Notes under the pieces: generated by a model | The model's input: only the letters and a program-made list of their open reading frames with translations | Database searches by the model: none | What the model was told of the DNA's origin: nothing | From: Escallonia rubra | Taxonomy: Eukaryota > Streptophyta > Magnoliopsida > Escalloniales > Escalloniaceae | DNA length: 64,000 bases | Assembly (NCBI GenBank): GCA_033065855.1 | Contig: JAVXUO010001396.1 | Location: 52,501-116,500 of the forward strand | Reading direction: 5' to 3' | Translations under genes and position numbers: made by a program | Part shown: positions 1 to 10,896 of the stretch, piece after piece | How positions within the stretch are numbered: position 1 is the stretch's first letter | Layout of the letters: each line of letters starts with the position of its first letter

Positions 1-604
1 CACACACATATTTACCAGATTTATGTGTTTTTGTAGGTGTGTTTCTTTGAAATTTGATCAATTAAAGTTTTTTTTTAGTTCCAGTTTGATGGAGCAATCA
101 AGTGCTCCCATGATTTCAAAATTGATAGTGGTGGGCTGAGGTGATGCTGATTGTGAATTGATTGTGGTGGGTAGTTGGTTCACCGTGGTGGTGGTGGGGC
201 GATTTGTTGTGGTGGTAGGTTGATGGGTCAGTACGGGGTTGTGGCCATGATGCGGTGGTGGTGGGGTTGTGGCCGTGATGATGTGGTGGCGGCCGGACAA
301 TGGTCAAGCTGTGGTACTGGAGCGGCTACGGACTTGATGTGATGGTGGCATGGCGGTGGCTGGATTGTCGCCTGCTGTGGTGGCTATGTGTGGTGTCAGC
401 GGTGGAAATGGAGGGTAGCTGGAGATGGCTGTTAGTTAGCAATGGAGGCATGCATGGGAGGTTGGCGTATTTGATGTGAGACAGGGAAATAGAGTTATTT
501 AGAGAGAAGGGAGAAAGAAAGATAAAGAAATAATTAGGCATTAAAATCAAAACTACGTCGTTTAGTCGCTAGCCTCATGCAACTTCCGTGAGGCTAGCCT
601 TATA
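1..604. mobile_element. End of a hairpin-terminated TIR element (partial)
   Basis: This is a G/T-rich stretch of GGTGGT-type runs. It ends in an imperfect hairpin at about 570-598 (GCTAGCCTCA paired with TGAGGCTAGC), just after AAAACTACGTCGTTTAGTCG. The same ending occurs at about 36943-36990, where it terminates a roughly 1-kb TIR element. I infer that this is the right end of a related copy whose left end lies outside the window. Short open frames across it are proline/histidine-rich low-complexity translations, and I see no real gene. Confidence 0.45.
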
Positions 605-910
<306 letters not shown>

Positions 911-1362
911 CACACTTGGAAGCGGTTAGACGTGCTGCCTTTACTTGAGCCCCCATCTCTCTCTTTAGTTTTCATTCTCTATCTCTATCTCTCTACCTTA
1001 ATCCTTTCTTCATCCTCCATAAACCCTAAACTCTTAGTTGAAATCTTTCACTACTATAATCCTCCATCAACCCTAAGCAAAAACTCAATTGAATTCTTCC
1101 ACCATCACAAACTTTAAATCTCTAGCAAGAATCAAAGTTCAATTAGATTTACTAAGTTTCTACTTTCATTATCTTAAAGCTAGTTCATCCAAAGTTGGAG
1201 CAATTATCTTGAATGAGAGAATTGAAAGCAACAACACCACATATTAAGTTTTTCTTTTTTAATTCATTTCATTTCAATTCAATTCACCACATGGTTTGTA
1301 GCTTCATTTTATGATGTGTTGAGCAGTTATAAAAAAAATAACTATAGATTTCAACATAAAAC

Positions 1363-3645
1363 ATGGATGCAATTGGAGAAAATAATTTTTTAGAAAATTC
1401 CGATCCACCTTACAAAGGTCAAAATTTTCAATCATTGGATGAAATTGAAGCATACTATAGAGCATATTCGAAAAATATTGGTTTCGGTGTTAGAATTAAG
1501 ACGACTAGAAAATGCGCCAAAACGGATTAAATTTGTTCTCGACTATTTGAGTGTCATAAAGAAGCACCGCACGTACCCTTGGTGGTTCGGATCAGTGATG
1601 AAAAGCCAACGAGACAAACAAAAAAAAAGGGGTGGGGGACACATTTTTGGGTACCGGGTGTAAGGCTCTTGTGTATGTAGTACACCAAAAAAATAAAAAC
1701 CATTGGCTTGTGATGGGAGTCAAGTCGAGCCATAATAATCAATTGATGACCCCTAGTAAGGTCGGTCAAGTTCATTCGCACGGACAAATAAGCTCGGCAC
1801 GCATACAATTGATATTTATAATGGATAAGGCTAAAATTCCACCTTTAATGATGGGGGTTTTCTCAAGTTAGGCTGGGGGGAGTTGACAAATTGAGTTTTA
1901 ACGAGGTAGACCTTCAAAATGAACTTCGTGCTCGAAGGAGAGAGGCTTTCAATAAGAATGATTCTCAAACTACGCTTGATATCTTCAAGCGCCTTCATAT
2001 TGAGAATTTTGGGTTTCTCTATAGTATCCAACTAGATGATGAGAACCCCATTAGTACTATATTTTGAGTTGATGCTCGTTCTAGGGCTGCTTACCAAAAC
2101 TTTGGCGATGTTATGACGTTTGACACCACATACCGCACAAATAAGTACTCTATGCCTTTTGCTCTATTTACCGGGGTGAACCACCGTTACCAATCAATCT
2201 TGTTTGGCTTTGCCCTGCTTAGGGATGAGACGGAGGAATTATTTACATCGTTATTTAAAACGTGAAGCAATGTACCATATTTCCCCCAAAACCATCATCA
2301 CCGACCAAGATTTGGCAATGAAATACTCAATCGCTAAGGACTTGCCAGATACTTACCATGACTTGTGCACATGGCACATAAGCAACAAATATCCCGAACG
2401 ACTACACAATGTATACGCAAACCATCCAACGTTCAAGAGTGATTTTAATATCTGTGTCAAGAAATCGTTGACAGTCGACGTGTTTGAGGAGAGGTGGGCC
2501 AAGTTAATGGATGACTATTCTTTGCACAATCATGAATGGTTGAAAGCATTGTATGAGATCAAGACGCAATGGGTTGGGGCTTACACCAAAAAGTTTTTTG
2601 TTTCTAGAATGACTATGACCCTGAGAAGCGAAGGTATGAATGCCTTCTTTGATGGGAACGTAGGTAATTCCTCAAGTATACAGGAGTTTGTACTTGAGAT
2701 GCAGAGAGCCCTTGACAAGCAGTTTTTCCTAGATTGAGAAGCCGACGCTGCTACTGTTTACTGAGAAATAGCCATAGTAGTTTTTTCACCTTTGGAAGCT
2801 TATGCGGCTCAAGTCTATAGCAAGCAAGGAAATGTTTTAGACAGTTTTAAGAGGAACTTCAAAAGTCGTATCAATATAGTATGACGAAGTTGCACGAGCA
2901 CTATACCAAAGATCTCAAAGTTTATGCTTTGACAAATTTGACAAATTTTGTCAATACGTGCTCTTCTTCAGTTCCAAAGAACCAAAGACATTTCACCGTG
3001 TTGCTTTGTCTAGATACTGAATTTGTTAATTGCAACTGTCAACTCTTTAAGCATAAAGGTATACTTTATCGACACGCGCTAAAAAAATTTAGCACGAAGA
3101 ATGCCGTGAAATTCCAAAAGAGTATATCTTAGATACCATACGTGTCACATATTACAGTTGATTTCGAGCAATATGATTCAATGTGATATAATCACCTTTG
3201 TAACACCATAAATGATCTATCTTTGGACGCTGCATTAACAATGCATAGGTACAAGTATCTAGTTGACGTTGCCGCAAGGGAGAAGGCCAATCTGACACAA
3301 TTTAGGGTGGCAATACCAGACACTTGAGACACTCCACCTATTCAAACGATGCTAGCCGCTCGAGTCACTCGAGCTTCGGTCATTGGTTCACCACTGGGTG
3401 TTGATAGAGGCAGTCTGCAAGGTAACAATGAATATATTTTTGATCCTATTCTTTCTCAAACAAAAGAGGGAAAGCGGGTTACACGGATGAAGAGTCCGAT
3501 TGAAGATGCAATAGGTTAAAAACAACTTCGAAGGTGTGTGTTGTGTAATAAAATGAGTGATCATGACAAGAGAAACCACTACAAAGTGTTGGGTATCGAA
3601 CCCGATAGTCTGCACGAGCAGGATGATGATAAAAAAGAGTGTTAG
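1363..3645 (+). pseudogene. FAR1/FHY3-like MULE transposase relic (element A)
   Basis: This is a degraded transposase of the FAR1/FHY3 class of Mutator-like enzymes. The frame opens with MDAIGENNFLENSD and then a FAR1-type N-terminal DNA-binding region (EIEAYYRAYSKNIGFGVRIK). The MULE core follows, with FGDVMTFDTTYRTNKYS (first catalytic Asp) and TIITDQDLAM (second Asp). A C-terminal SWIM-like zinc motif reads CNCQLFKHKGILYRH, where the last Cys of the C-x-C-n-C-x-H pattern is Tyr. The end reads DKRNHYKVLGIEPD. Several in-frame stops and frame changes break it, including TGA where TIFWVD expects Trp near 2066. It cannot make an active protein. The longest intact stretch is about 2204-2737. 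The equivalent gene in element B sits at 15296-17574. Confidence 0.85.
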
Positions 3646-3815
3646 GGTTAATGTATACTTTGAACTTTAATTATTAATAATTTGAGATTTGATGTGTTGT
3701 AATTCATAGTTTTGGTTAAGGTGTAATCTGTAATTTATAGCAGAAACAATATTTTCAGCCAAAGCTACGAAATGGGCCAATAAGTGTGCCCGAAGAGGGG
3801 CAATTCTGAAAAGCG

Positions 3816-3857
<42 letters not shown>

Positions 3858-3962
3858 TGTATATATATATATATATATATATATTCAAATTCCACTCAAA
3901 TATACAAAAGGGGTCAAATAGTGTGCCCAAAGAGTAAATAGTCTAAAAAAACAAAAAATCTA
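3646..3962. repeat. Spacer of element A with AT microsatellite, left half
   Basis: It contains AAAGCTACGAAATGGGCCAATAAG-like text near 3762, an (AT)n run at about 3819-3883, then a block CAAATTCCACTCAAATATAC. The same blocks recur at about 9917-10020 on the far side of the nested MULE, so the spacer held direct repeats before the insertion. The last 9 bp, AAAAATCTA (3954-3962), are the left target duplication of the nested MULE. Confidence 0.6.
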
Positions 3963-4178
3963 GAGGTAACAGCACAAATGGTCCCTAAACTTTTTCCAGT
4001 TCTCACATATAGTCCCTAAACTTTAAAAATGGTAAGATCAGTCACAATACTTTTAAAATTTCACCACTGAAGTCCTTTTCTACACGGCCGTCTGTTTTTA
4101 GCCGTTAATGTGACTTTGGTGGGGGTATTTTCGTCCCTTCCCCTTCGCCTCATCTGTTTCCCTCCAAAATTAGCCCTA
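3963..4178 (+). repeat. Left TIR of the nested MULE
   Basis: It is the inverted partner of 9678-9893. It holds CGGCCGTCTGTTTTTAGC and the GGTGGGGGTATTTTCGTCCC block, both found in the other TIR. Confidence 0.93.
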
Positions 4179-4399
4179 AAGCACAATGGTGGAAGAAGCA
4201 GAGAGGGAGTTGAATATTGGTGAGTAAGATCAAGCGATTAGGTACGAATTAGGGCTTCATTGTTGATCGATTATTGTTTGATTATGGACTTACGTATCAA
4301 TTAGGGTTTACTTTGGGATTTTATTGACCGTTTTAGGTATTTTGTTTGATCGCGATTCCATAAGTATCAAAATCGAAGCAAGATAGAAACCGAAGCAAC

Positions 4400-7300
4400 A
4401 TGACTTGGCAAAAGCGGCAAAGGGGCGTCAATCTCGGCAATGTTGCGTTATACGGTAGGTTATTCAGACTTTTGATGCTTTATTGCTTTAATCATGCGAC
4501 ATTGTTACTTTGTATTGATATATGGGACATTGTTGCTTTTTAGGTTTTTTTGTTCTATACGTATATTCCATTCTTGAATAGGAAATAACTTTGAGTGAGT
4601 TTCATAAAGTGATGTTGTCTGTTGTTGAATTTCTTTCTTATATACCAATTTGAATGTACTTATATACTGATGTAGTTCTATATGGTTTTTTCCATGGAAA
4701 TTGAATAATGTATATTATATGGTTAGTGTGTTGTCTGTAGTGAATGGGTCTGATTAAGCATATTTTAATTGTTTGTGCAGTGAATGGGTCTGATTATTTT
4801 ACTCTTGAATTGCACCATGGGGGACACTTTGTGTATGTCCCAATAATGGAATATGTAGGTGGGGTTGTAGACAACTATGACATGTGTCATGTAGATTTAT
4901 TTTCAGTACAAGAGGTTGTTACAATGGTGGAAGAAGAGAGTTATAAGGGAAAATGTTATTTCCACTATAGAGTACCTGGTATGGCTTTAGATGAGGGGCT
5001 GAGAAGGTTAAAGAATGATGCTGATATTAGAGATATGATAGTGTATGTTGGTCCTAATACTGTGATAGAGGTTTACATGGAACTAGGGGAAACATTAGTT
5101 GGTGATAATGTTGATGACCTTACATTAGTGGGGATGACAGATGAGAGGGGGTTTTTGGTATCACAGGATGTGATGGATGTAAATGGTAGTCAGTTGGAGG
5201 GGCTGTTTGATGGTACTCAAAGTCAAGCTATGGGAAATGAACAAGTTGGCCCTTTGAGGGAAACTGTACCTGAAACTCAGCAAACAGGGAAGCAAACTGG
5301 TGTAGATGGTAGGTTAGATGGTAATGAAGGTGGTACTGAAGATGGTGATGAAGATGGTAGGTCAGATAGTTCTGAAGGTGGTACTGAAGATGGTGATGAT
5401 GGTAGTGAAGATGTTGATGAAGATTTGACTAGAGATGGTGATGAAGATGACAGTGAAGATGGTAGTCAAGCTGATAGTGAGGCTAATGTAGGATATGGCC
5501 ACTTTAAGGACAGTGACTATGACTTTAGTGAGGAAGACATACCCAATGATGGAAACAGGGGTTCAACTGTTGAATTGGTTGGTGCTGCACAGAGTGATAG
5601 AGGTAAGCAAAAGATGATTGACACAGTTCCTGACCTAGGGGTGATTGAGGCACCAAAAGAGGGAAGGGATGAGCACTATGACTTGTCAGATGAGTTAAGG
5701 AGTCTGCCATCTGACTCTGATGAGGAAGCTAGCAGGGTTAGGTATGCACAATTTATACCTGACAGAGACATGAAAGATCCAGAGTTTCAAGTAGGGATGT
5801 TGTTTGCTAGTATGGAAGAATTTAATGAGGCAATTAAAGAGTATGCTATAAGGCAGAGGAGAGAGATAGAGTTTGTAAAAAATGACAAGGTTAGGGTGAG
5901 GGCAATATGCATTGGAAGTGAGCACTGTAAGTGGACATTATATGGGGCTAAGAGGCAGGGGTCCACAACATGGCAGGTTAAAACATATTTTAAAGACCAT
6001 GATTGCCCTACCCTTTATTACCACAGGAGGGCCACTTATAAGTGGTTGTCAAAGACTTACATGGAGAGGATTAGGTCAAACCCAAGTCTGCCAATGCCTG
6101 CTTTGAAAGATGCTGCCAGAAATAAGTTCACACTTGGTGTAAGCAAACATCAAGCTTACAGGGCTAAAAGGAAGGCATTAGATGAGATCAATGGGAGCCA
6201 TTTGGAGCAGTACAGAAGAATATGGGATTACTGTAATGAGGTTTGTAGAACCAATCCAGATACTACAATGGTGGTTAAGAAGATAGAGGAGGGTGAAAAT
6301 CAGTATAGGTTTCAGAGGTTATATGTTTGTCTAGGGGCATGCAAGGCAGGGTTCAAACACTGCAGGCCATTCATTGGATTGGATGGGTGTTTTCTGAAGG
6401 GTCCTTTCCCCTCACAGTTATTATCTGCTGTTTGCATAGATGCAGATAATTGCATGTTCCCAATTGCATATGCAGTAGTGGAGGCAGAGAATAAGAGTTC
6501 ATGGACATGGTTTATGGAACTGCTTGGGAGGGACATTGGCATTGGGAACCAAAATCAGCATGAATGGACATTCATTTCAGATAGGCAAAAGGTAAATTAC
6601 AAAAAACCTTATATATTGATAATGATTTTCATGAACTATTAGTGTTATCCAATTCTAATTTGAAAATATGTTTAAATGAAGGGTTTGGTTCCAGCAATGC
6701 AAGATGTATTTCCAGATGCTGAGCACAGATTTTGCTTGTTGCACATGTACAAAAATTATAGCAAGTTGTTCAAGGGACAAAAGCTGAAAGATTATATACA
6801 AAATGCAAGCAAATCATCTGTAGTGAGGTACTTTAATAGAATAATGGAGAACATGAAAAAGGATGACTCAGCAGCTTATCAATGGCTAATGAATGTTAGC
6901 CCCAAGCATTGGAGCATGGCTCATTTTTCTACTTTCCCTAAATGTGATAAGCTATTGAATAATTACTGTGAGCAATTCAATAGCTTCATTTTGGAAACTA
7001 GGGATAAACCTATTTTGACCATGCTTGAAGGGATTAGAGTTCTTCTAATGAAAAGAATGTACAAGAAAAGAGATGAGGTGAAGAAGCACAATGGGAGGAA
7101 TACACCTCATATTCAAGAAATAGTTGAGAAGAACAAGGCTAGGTCAAATGAGTGTATTAGCACCTGGAATGGGGGATATGAGTACCAGCTTAGATGTCCC
7201 TTTAGTGCTCAGTATGTTGTGAATTTGAGAGAGATGACTTGCACATGTAGAAGATGGGACCTCAGTGGCATCCCTTGCCCTCATGCTATTTCTGCCATAT

Positions 7301-8673
7301 ACTCTGATGAGGCAAATGGCAGAAACAAGGGGATGAGACCAGAGGAATGGGTGCACGATTGTTACAAAAGAAAGACTCAGATTAAGATATATGAGAACCT
7401 CATCCACCCAATCAATGGTCCAGACCTTTGGGAGTCTAGTGGTAAGCCTGAACTTCTTCCCCCAATTCATCATACTCAACCAGGAAGGCCAAGAAAGGTT
7501 AGGAGAAGGGATGAAGATGACCCTAAAGGTGCTACTAAGCTAAGTAGGAAGAGAGTGAGAATGACTTGTGGTAAGTGTGGGAAGTATGGCCACAACCAAA
7601 GAACATGCAAGGGACAGGGAAGTGTGCCCCAAAAAGCAACTGCTCTGGCTGAATCAAATGTGAACAATGTACCTACCATAAGTGTTGATGCAAGACAAAG
7701 ACAAGCAGGGAGGCCAGAGAAGTTACCTGTGAGTATATCTTACAATATGTTAACTTCACATATGTGTTGATGCAACAACAACTTCATATATGTACTTTGG
7801 CATCTATAAATAGGTCAGGAGAAATGAAGGAAGAACTCAGGATGCTGATGCAGGTCAAAGGCATGAAGGAAAAACTCAGGATTTATCTGTGAGTTTGTTT
7901 TTCTTAGGTCAATGACTGTTACCATGTCCAATTTGTTTACAGTATGGTAACTTCCCTTGTATTTTGGCATCTTTAAACAGGTTAATACACATCAAAGCCC
8001 AAGTACTATGAATATGGATGGCAGTGAAAGAACACAGAAGAAAGATTCCAGGAGGAAGAGCTTGATTGCACAGAAGATGAAAAATGCAAGAGCAACAAGA
8101 GCACATAAGATGGGAGGAAGAAATGATCAAGTAGATACAAATGATGTGGCTGCTCAAGAACGACACAGTGAACATATGCTCAAAGTGACTGGCCAAGAAT
8201 CTGCAGCATTGAGGAAGGGCATACTTGAGAGGAAAAAGGCAAATGCAAGATTGGCTGTGGGTGCAAGGTGCCAAGATGCTACCTCATCGAAGTCTGCCAG
8301 TGCCAGTGTTCCTACTGCTGTTACTCCTACAACCCCTATACCTCTTGCTACTCCTGCTAGGGTAGTGACAAGAAGCCAGGCTGTAACTCCATCCAAATGT
8401 GCAAGTTCCAGTGCCACTGTTGTTGATAGCTCTTCTCCTACTAGGGTAGTGACAAGAAGCAAGGCTGCAACTCCAGCCAAGTCTGCCAGTTCCAGAATAT
8501 GTGTTCTTCATAGCTCTCCTCCTGCTAGGGAAGTGACAAGAAGCAAGGCTGCTACTCCATCCAAGCCTCCCACTGCCAGTGTTCTTGTTACTACTCACTC
8601 TCCTACAGCTACTAGGGTGGTGACAAGAAGTCAAGTTGCTACCCCTACTAAGAAAAGGAATCACAAGAATTGA
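4400..8673 (+). CDS. MuDRA-like MULE transposase, join(4400..4454,4781..6591,6682..7728,7814..7888,7981..8673)
   Basis: This is a cut-and-paste transposase acting on the element's own TIRs. The predicted 1226-aa product is open through all five exons with consistent phases. Domains in order: a PB1-like N-terminal domain (about residues 20-125, FTLELHHGGHFVYVP); an acidic Gly/Asp/Glu linker; a MuDR-type DNA-binding domain (from about 354, FQVGMLFASMEEF); and the MULE core with catalytic Asp in FIGLDGCFLKGP (about 548), Asp in FISDRQKG (about 618), the C-x2-H motif in HRFCLLHMYKN and a candidate Glu in NNYCEQFNSF. Then come a SWIM zinc finger CTCRRWDLSGIPCPH (about 809), a CCHC knuckle CGKCGKYGHNQRTC (about 920), and a basic tail with four VTRS-type repeats. 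The first exon was chosen because its phase fits the acceptor at 4780 and gives NVALYVNGSDYF. A start at 4744 without that exon is the alternative. Confidence 0.85.
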
Positions 8674-8689
8674 TGGTTGTGTTTAGAAA

Positions 8690-9170
8690 ATGAAATGGAT
8701 ATGTTGGTAGTTGAGTGTGATTAGAACTTTATGTTTTCTATTGTGTCTTTATGTAATCACTTGGTACCTTGATTGGTAATCATGAGCTTGATTGGAACTT
8801 TAAAAACAGTATGAGTTTTTTTATGTAAGAATTTGGTAGTTTGTTATTGGTAATACAGGTGGTGCCTTTTTTATGTTATTTGATGCTGCATTTGTGTATG
8901 TACTGCATTTAACCATGCATTTCACTTCCCATTACATAAAAGTAACTCATTCCAGTCACATTGCATCAAAACAAACTTAGGCATTTGGGTACATTGCATT
9001 AACATTAGGCCATAATTTACAATGCCATTTGGGTACACAAACTTAGGCATTTGGGTACATTCCAGTCACATTGCATCAAAACATCTGCTTACATCAGAAC
9101 AAACTGGAGTCCATAATTTACAATGCCATTTGGGTACACAATAACTAGACTACATGAACACACTTAGGCA
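8690..9170. repeat. Non-coding segment between the two MULE genes, with short direct repeats
   Basis: It lies between the convergent 3' ends of the transposase and GRF genes. The blocks CATTTGGGTACA, CACATTGCATCAAAACA and CCATAATTTACAATGCC recur two or three times between 8950 and 9140. No gene is seen. It probably holds the 3' untranslated regions. Confidence 0.55.
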
Positions 9171-9574
9171 TTACTTTAGACACCAACACACCAGTGCCAT
9201 CAGATATGACAAGACCAGGGCCATCCAAAGCTTCTTCTCCCTTTGATTGCACCTTGTAATATGAGCTTCCATGAGTTTAGTCTTTCGCAAGAGCCCAGGA
9301 ATTATTTGACATGATCTACGGCACATAGGGGGATCATACCACTCAAAGTATCCACATGAGCCATTCTACAAACAGTTGGTGTGCATTACAGTTAACCCAT
9401 CTTTAAAGCTACAAATGAAACAAAAAAAATCAATTCATTAAGAACAAAAGAAAGAATATCAAAACATAAGTTTACCCCATTGATCTCGCAAACATAAAAC
9501 CTCCTTCCTGGATTGAGGTTTGTCCATGAAGTGCGCAACTTTGCACTCACTCCACAAAAGCATCGAGCTTCCAT
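9171..9574 (-). CDS. Small GRF-type zinc-finger protein, join of 9476..9574 and 9171..9365 (complement)
   Basis: Two exons joined by a GT-AG intron (9366-9475) give a 97-aa protein. It starts MEARCFCGVSAKLRTSW and runs through NPGRRFYVCEING and NGSCGYFEWYDPPMC, matching the C-x-C-G ... GRxFxxC ... FEW pattern of GRF zinc fingers, which in other proteins bind nucleic acid. A basic stretch (LLRKTKLMEAHITR) follows, then a hydrophobic tail (LWMALVLSYLMALVCW) that may be a membrane anchor, as in many small plant GRF proteins. ATG 9574 is the first in-frame Met after an upstream stop. The gene lies inside the MULE, converging on the transposase, in a position reminiscent of the second gene of MuDR. 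It may be an accessory or a captured host gene. Confidence 0.7.
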
Positions 9575-9677
9575 CTTGGTGCAGCTATGGCCACGAGCTG
9601 GCTTAGGTCCAGGTTCCAGGGGATGGGTTGTTAGTCAACGAGTGTGGTAGTCAGTTGGAGGGAAAGAGGGCAGCATA

Positions 9678-9893
9678 TAGGGCTAATTTTGGAGGGAAAC
9701 GGATGAGGCGAAGGGGAAGGGACGAAAATACCCCCACCAAAGTCACATTAACAGCTAAAAACAGACGGCCGTGTAGAAAAGGACTTCAGTGGGGAAATTT
9801 TAAAAGTATTGGGACTGATCGTACCATTTTTAAAATATAGGGACTATATGTGAGAACTGGAAAAAGTTTAGGGACCATTTGTGCTGTTACCTC
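9678..9893 (-). repeat. Right TIR of the nested MULE
   Basis: It is the inverted copy of 3963-4178 and ends CATTTGTGCTGTTACCTC, followed directly by the right target duplication AAAAATATA. Confidence 0.93.
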
Positions 9894-9902
9894 AAAAATA
9901 TA

Positions 9903-10260
9903 TCAATTTTCACCCAAAGCTACGAAAGGGACCAATAAGTGTGCCCGAATAAGGGCGATTTTAAAAATATTTTCAAATTCCACTCAAATATACAAAAAAA
10001 AAGGGGCCAATTAGTGTGTCCAAAGAGTAAAAAATTGGAAAAAAATATCAATTTTCACCAAAAAAAAAAAGGAAAAAAATTAAAGAGGGAAAGGGGCTCT
10101 AACCGCCCCTGTCTCTAGTGGTTAGAGAAGTGTAGCGGTTAGGGACCACGCTCACTATCTCTAACCACTAGAGACAAGAGCGATTAGAAATGTTGACAGC
10201 ATTCCCTAACCGCTACACTTAGGAGCGGTCACAACCCCCCCCCCCCTCATTCCCCAAAAA
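9903..10260. repeat. Spacer of element A, right half, with a long imperfect inverted repeat
   Basis: Blocks at 9917-10020 repeat those before the nested MULE. At 10097-10128 and 10158-10189 are two 32-bp inverted arms (centre GTCTCTAGTGGTTAGAGA with its complement, about three mismatches). A second pair, AGTGTAGCGGTTAGGGA (10129-10145) and its complement (10203-10219), interlocks with the first. Both carry the CCGCTACAC-type motif of the element's TIRs. Element B has its palindrome array at the matching place. Confidence 0.65.
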
Positions 10261-10581
10261 AACCGCTCTCTCTCCCTCCCATTTTATGCCAAACCAAACT
10301 TGCTCATGTTGCCTCCAACAATCCCTTACAAATTAAAAAAATCATCTCACAATTCTAACAACAATTGCCAAAATAAAAGCAAGCCAATTTTAAGTGAAGC
10401 AATTCAATGAAACAATTCTCAAGATAATCCAATAGTTCGCAATACAATCAAACAATTCTCAAACCTACCCAAAAACATTAAATGGCAAGAGTAATATTGA
10501 AAACACTTTTATATGCACTTTGTAGCGTTAAGTACATCAATAATAATAAGGAAGACGCCTAGCTACACCCTTTCTGCGCTT

Positions 10582-10830
10582 TTAAGCAATCTTATATCTA
10601 AAAATCAAAGCATCCCTCTGAGACCAAGTCGCTGTTGCGAGATCTTCCGCACAAGTTAAGTAGTCCATATACTTGAGCACATAAACACCAATGTCATGAC
10701 TGTTTTACTGCTTTGGCCGGTCTTGCACCATTTCGACCGTCCACGGATTCGACATAGGATTGCTCGTGATGGCCTATCCGAAATGGTGGCGTATCGTTAG
10801 TGGAAGGATAGTAGTCTGCAAAAATAGCAT
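10582..10830 (-). pseudogene. Ulp1-like C48 protease C-terminal fragment (element A)
   Basis: The minus strand reads DRPKQ, stop, NSHDIGVYVLKYMDYL, then DLATATWSQRDALIFRYKIA and a stop at 10582. This resembles the end of a Ulp1/SENP cysteine protease, where the motif is Q...DCG followed by a hydrophobic run. The catalytic Cys is Ile here (codon 10690-10692) and a stop follows the conserved Gln, so it is dead. Only the C-terminal part is recognisable; the His/Asp region could not be followed with confidence. In functional enzymes this domain removes SUMO or a related modifier. The fragment lies downstream of the PMD gene on the same strand, as in element B. Confidence 0.6.
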
Positions 10831-10896
10831 AACAAACATGAACAACGATGTATTGTTTGTACATCTTTTTCAGCTGCTATCCAGGACCATCCTCCC

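Larger units (their letters stand above)
3963..9893 (+). mobile_element. Nested, apparently intact MuDR-like MULE with 216-bp TIRs and 9-bp target duplication
   Basis: The first and last ~216 bp (3963-4178 and 9678-9893) are inverted copies with only about seven differences seen by eye. Both begin GAGGTAACAGCACAAATGG. The flanks are AAAAATCTA (3954-3962) and AAAAATATA (9894-9902), a 9-bp target duplication with one mismatch, the usual size for Mutator-like elements. Inside are a transposase gene whose spliced reading frame is fully open and an oppositely oriented GRF zinc-finger gene. Close TIR identity and an open transposase suggest a fairly recent and possibly autonomous element. It landed in the spacer of element A. 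Confidence 0.93.

Noticed and set aside
4744..4780. Transposase start at ATG 4744
   Set aside because: It is possible, but an upstream exon at 4400-4454 with a good donor fits the acceptor at 4780 in phase and gives a smoother join into the PB1-like domain. It is kept as an alternative.
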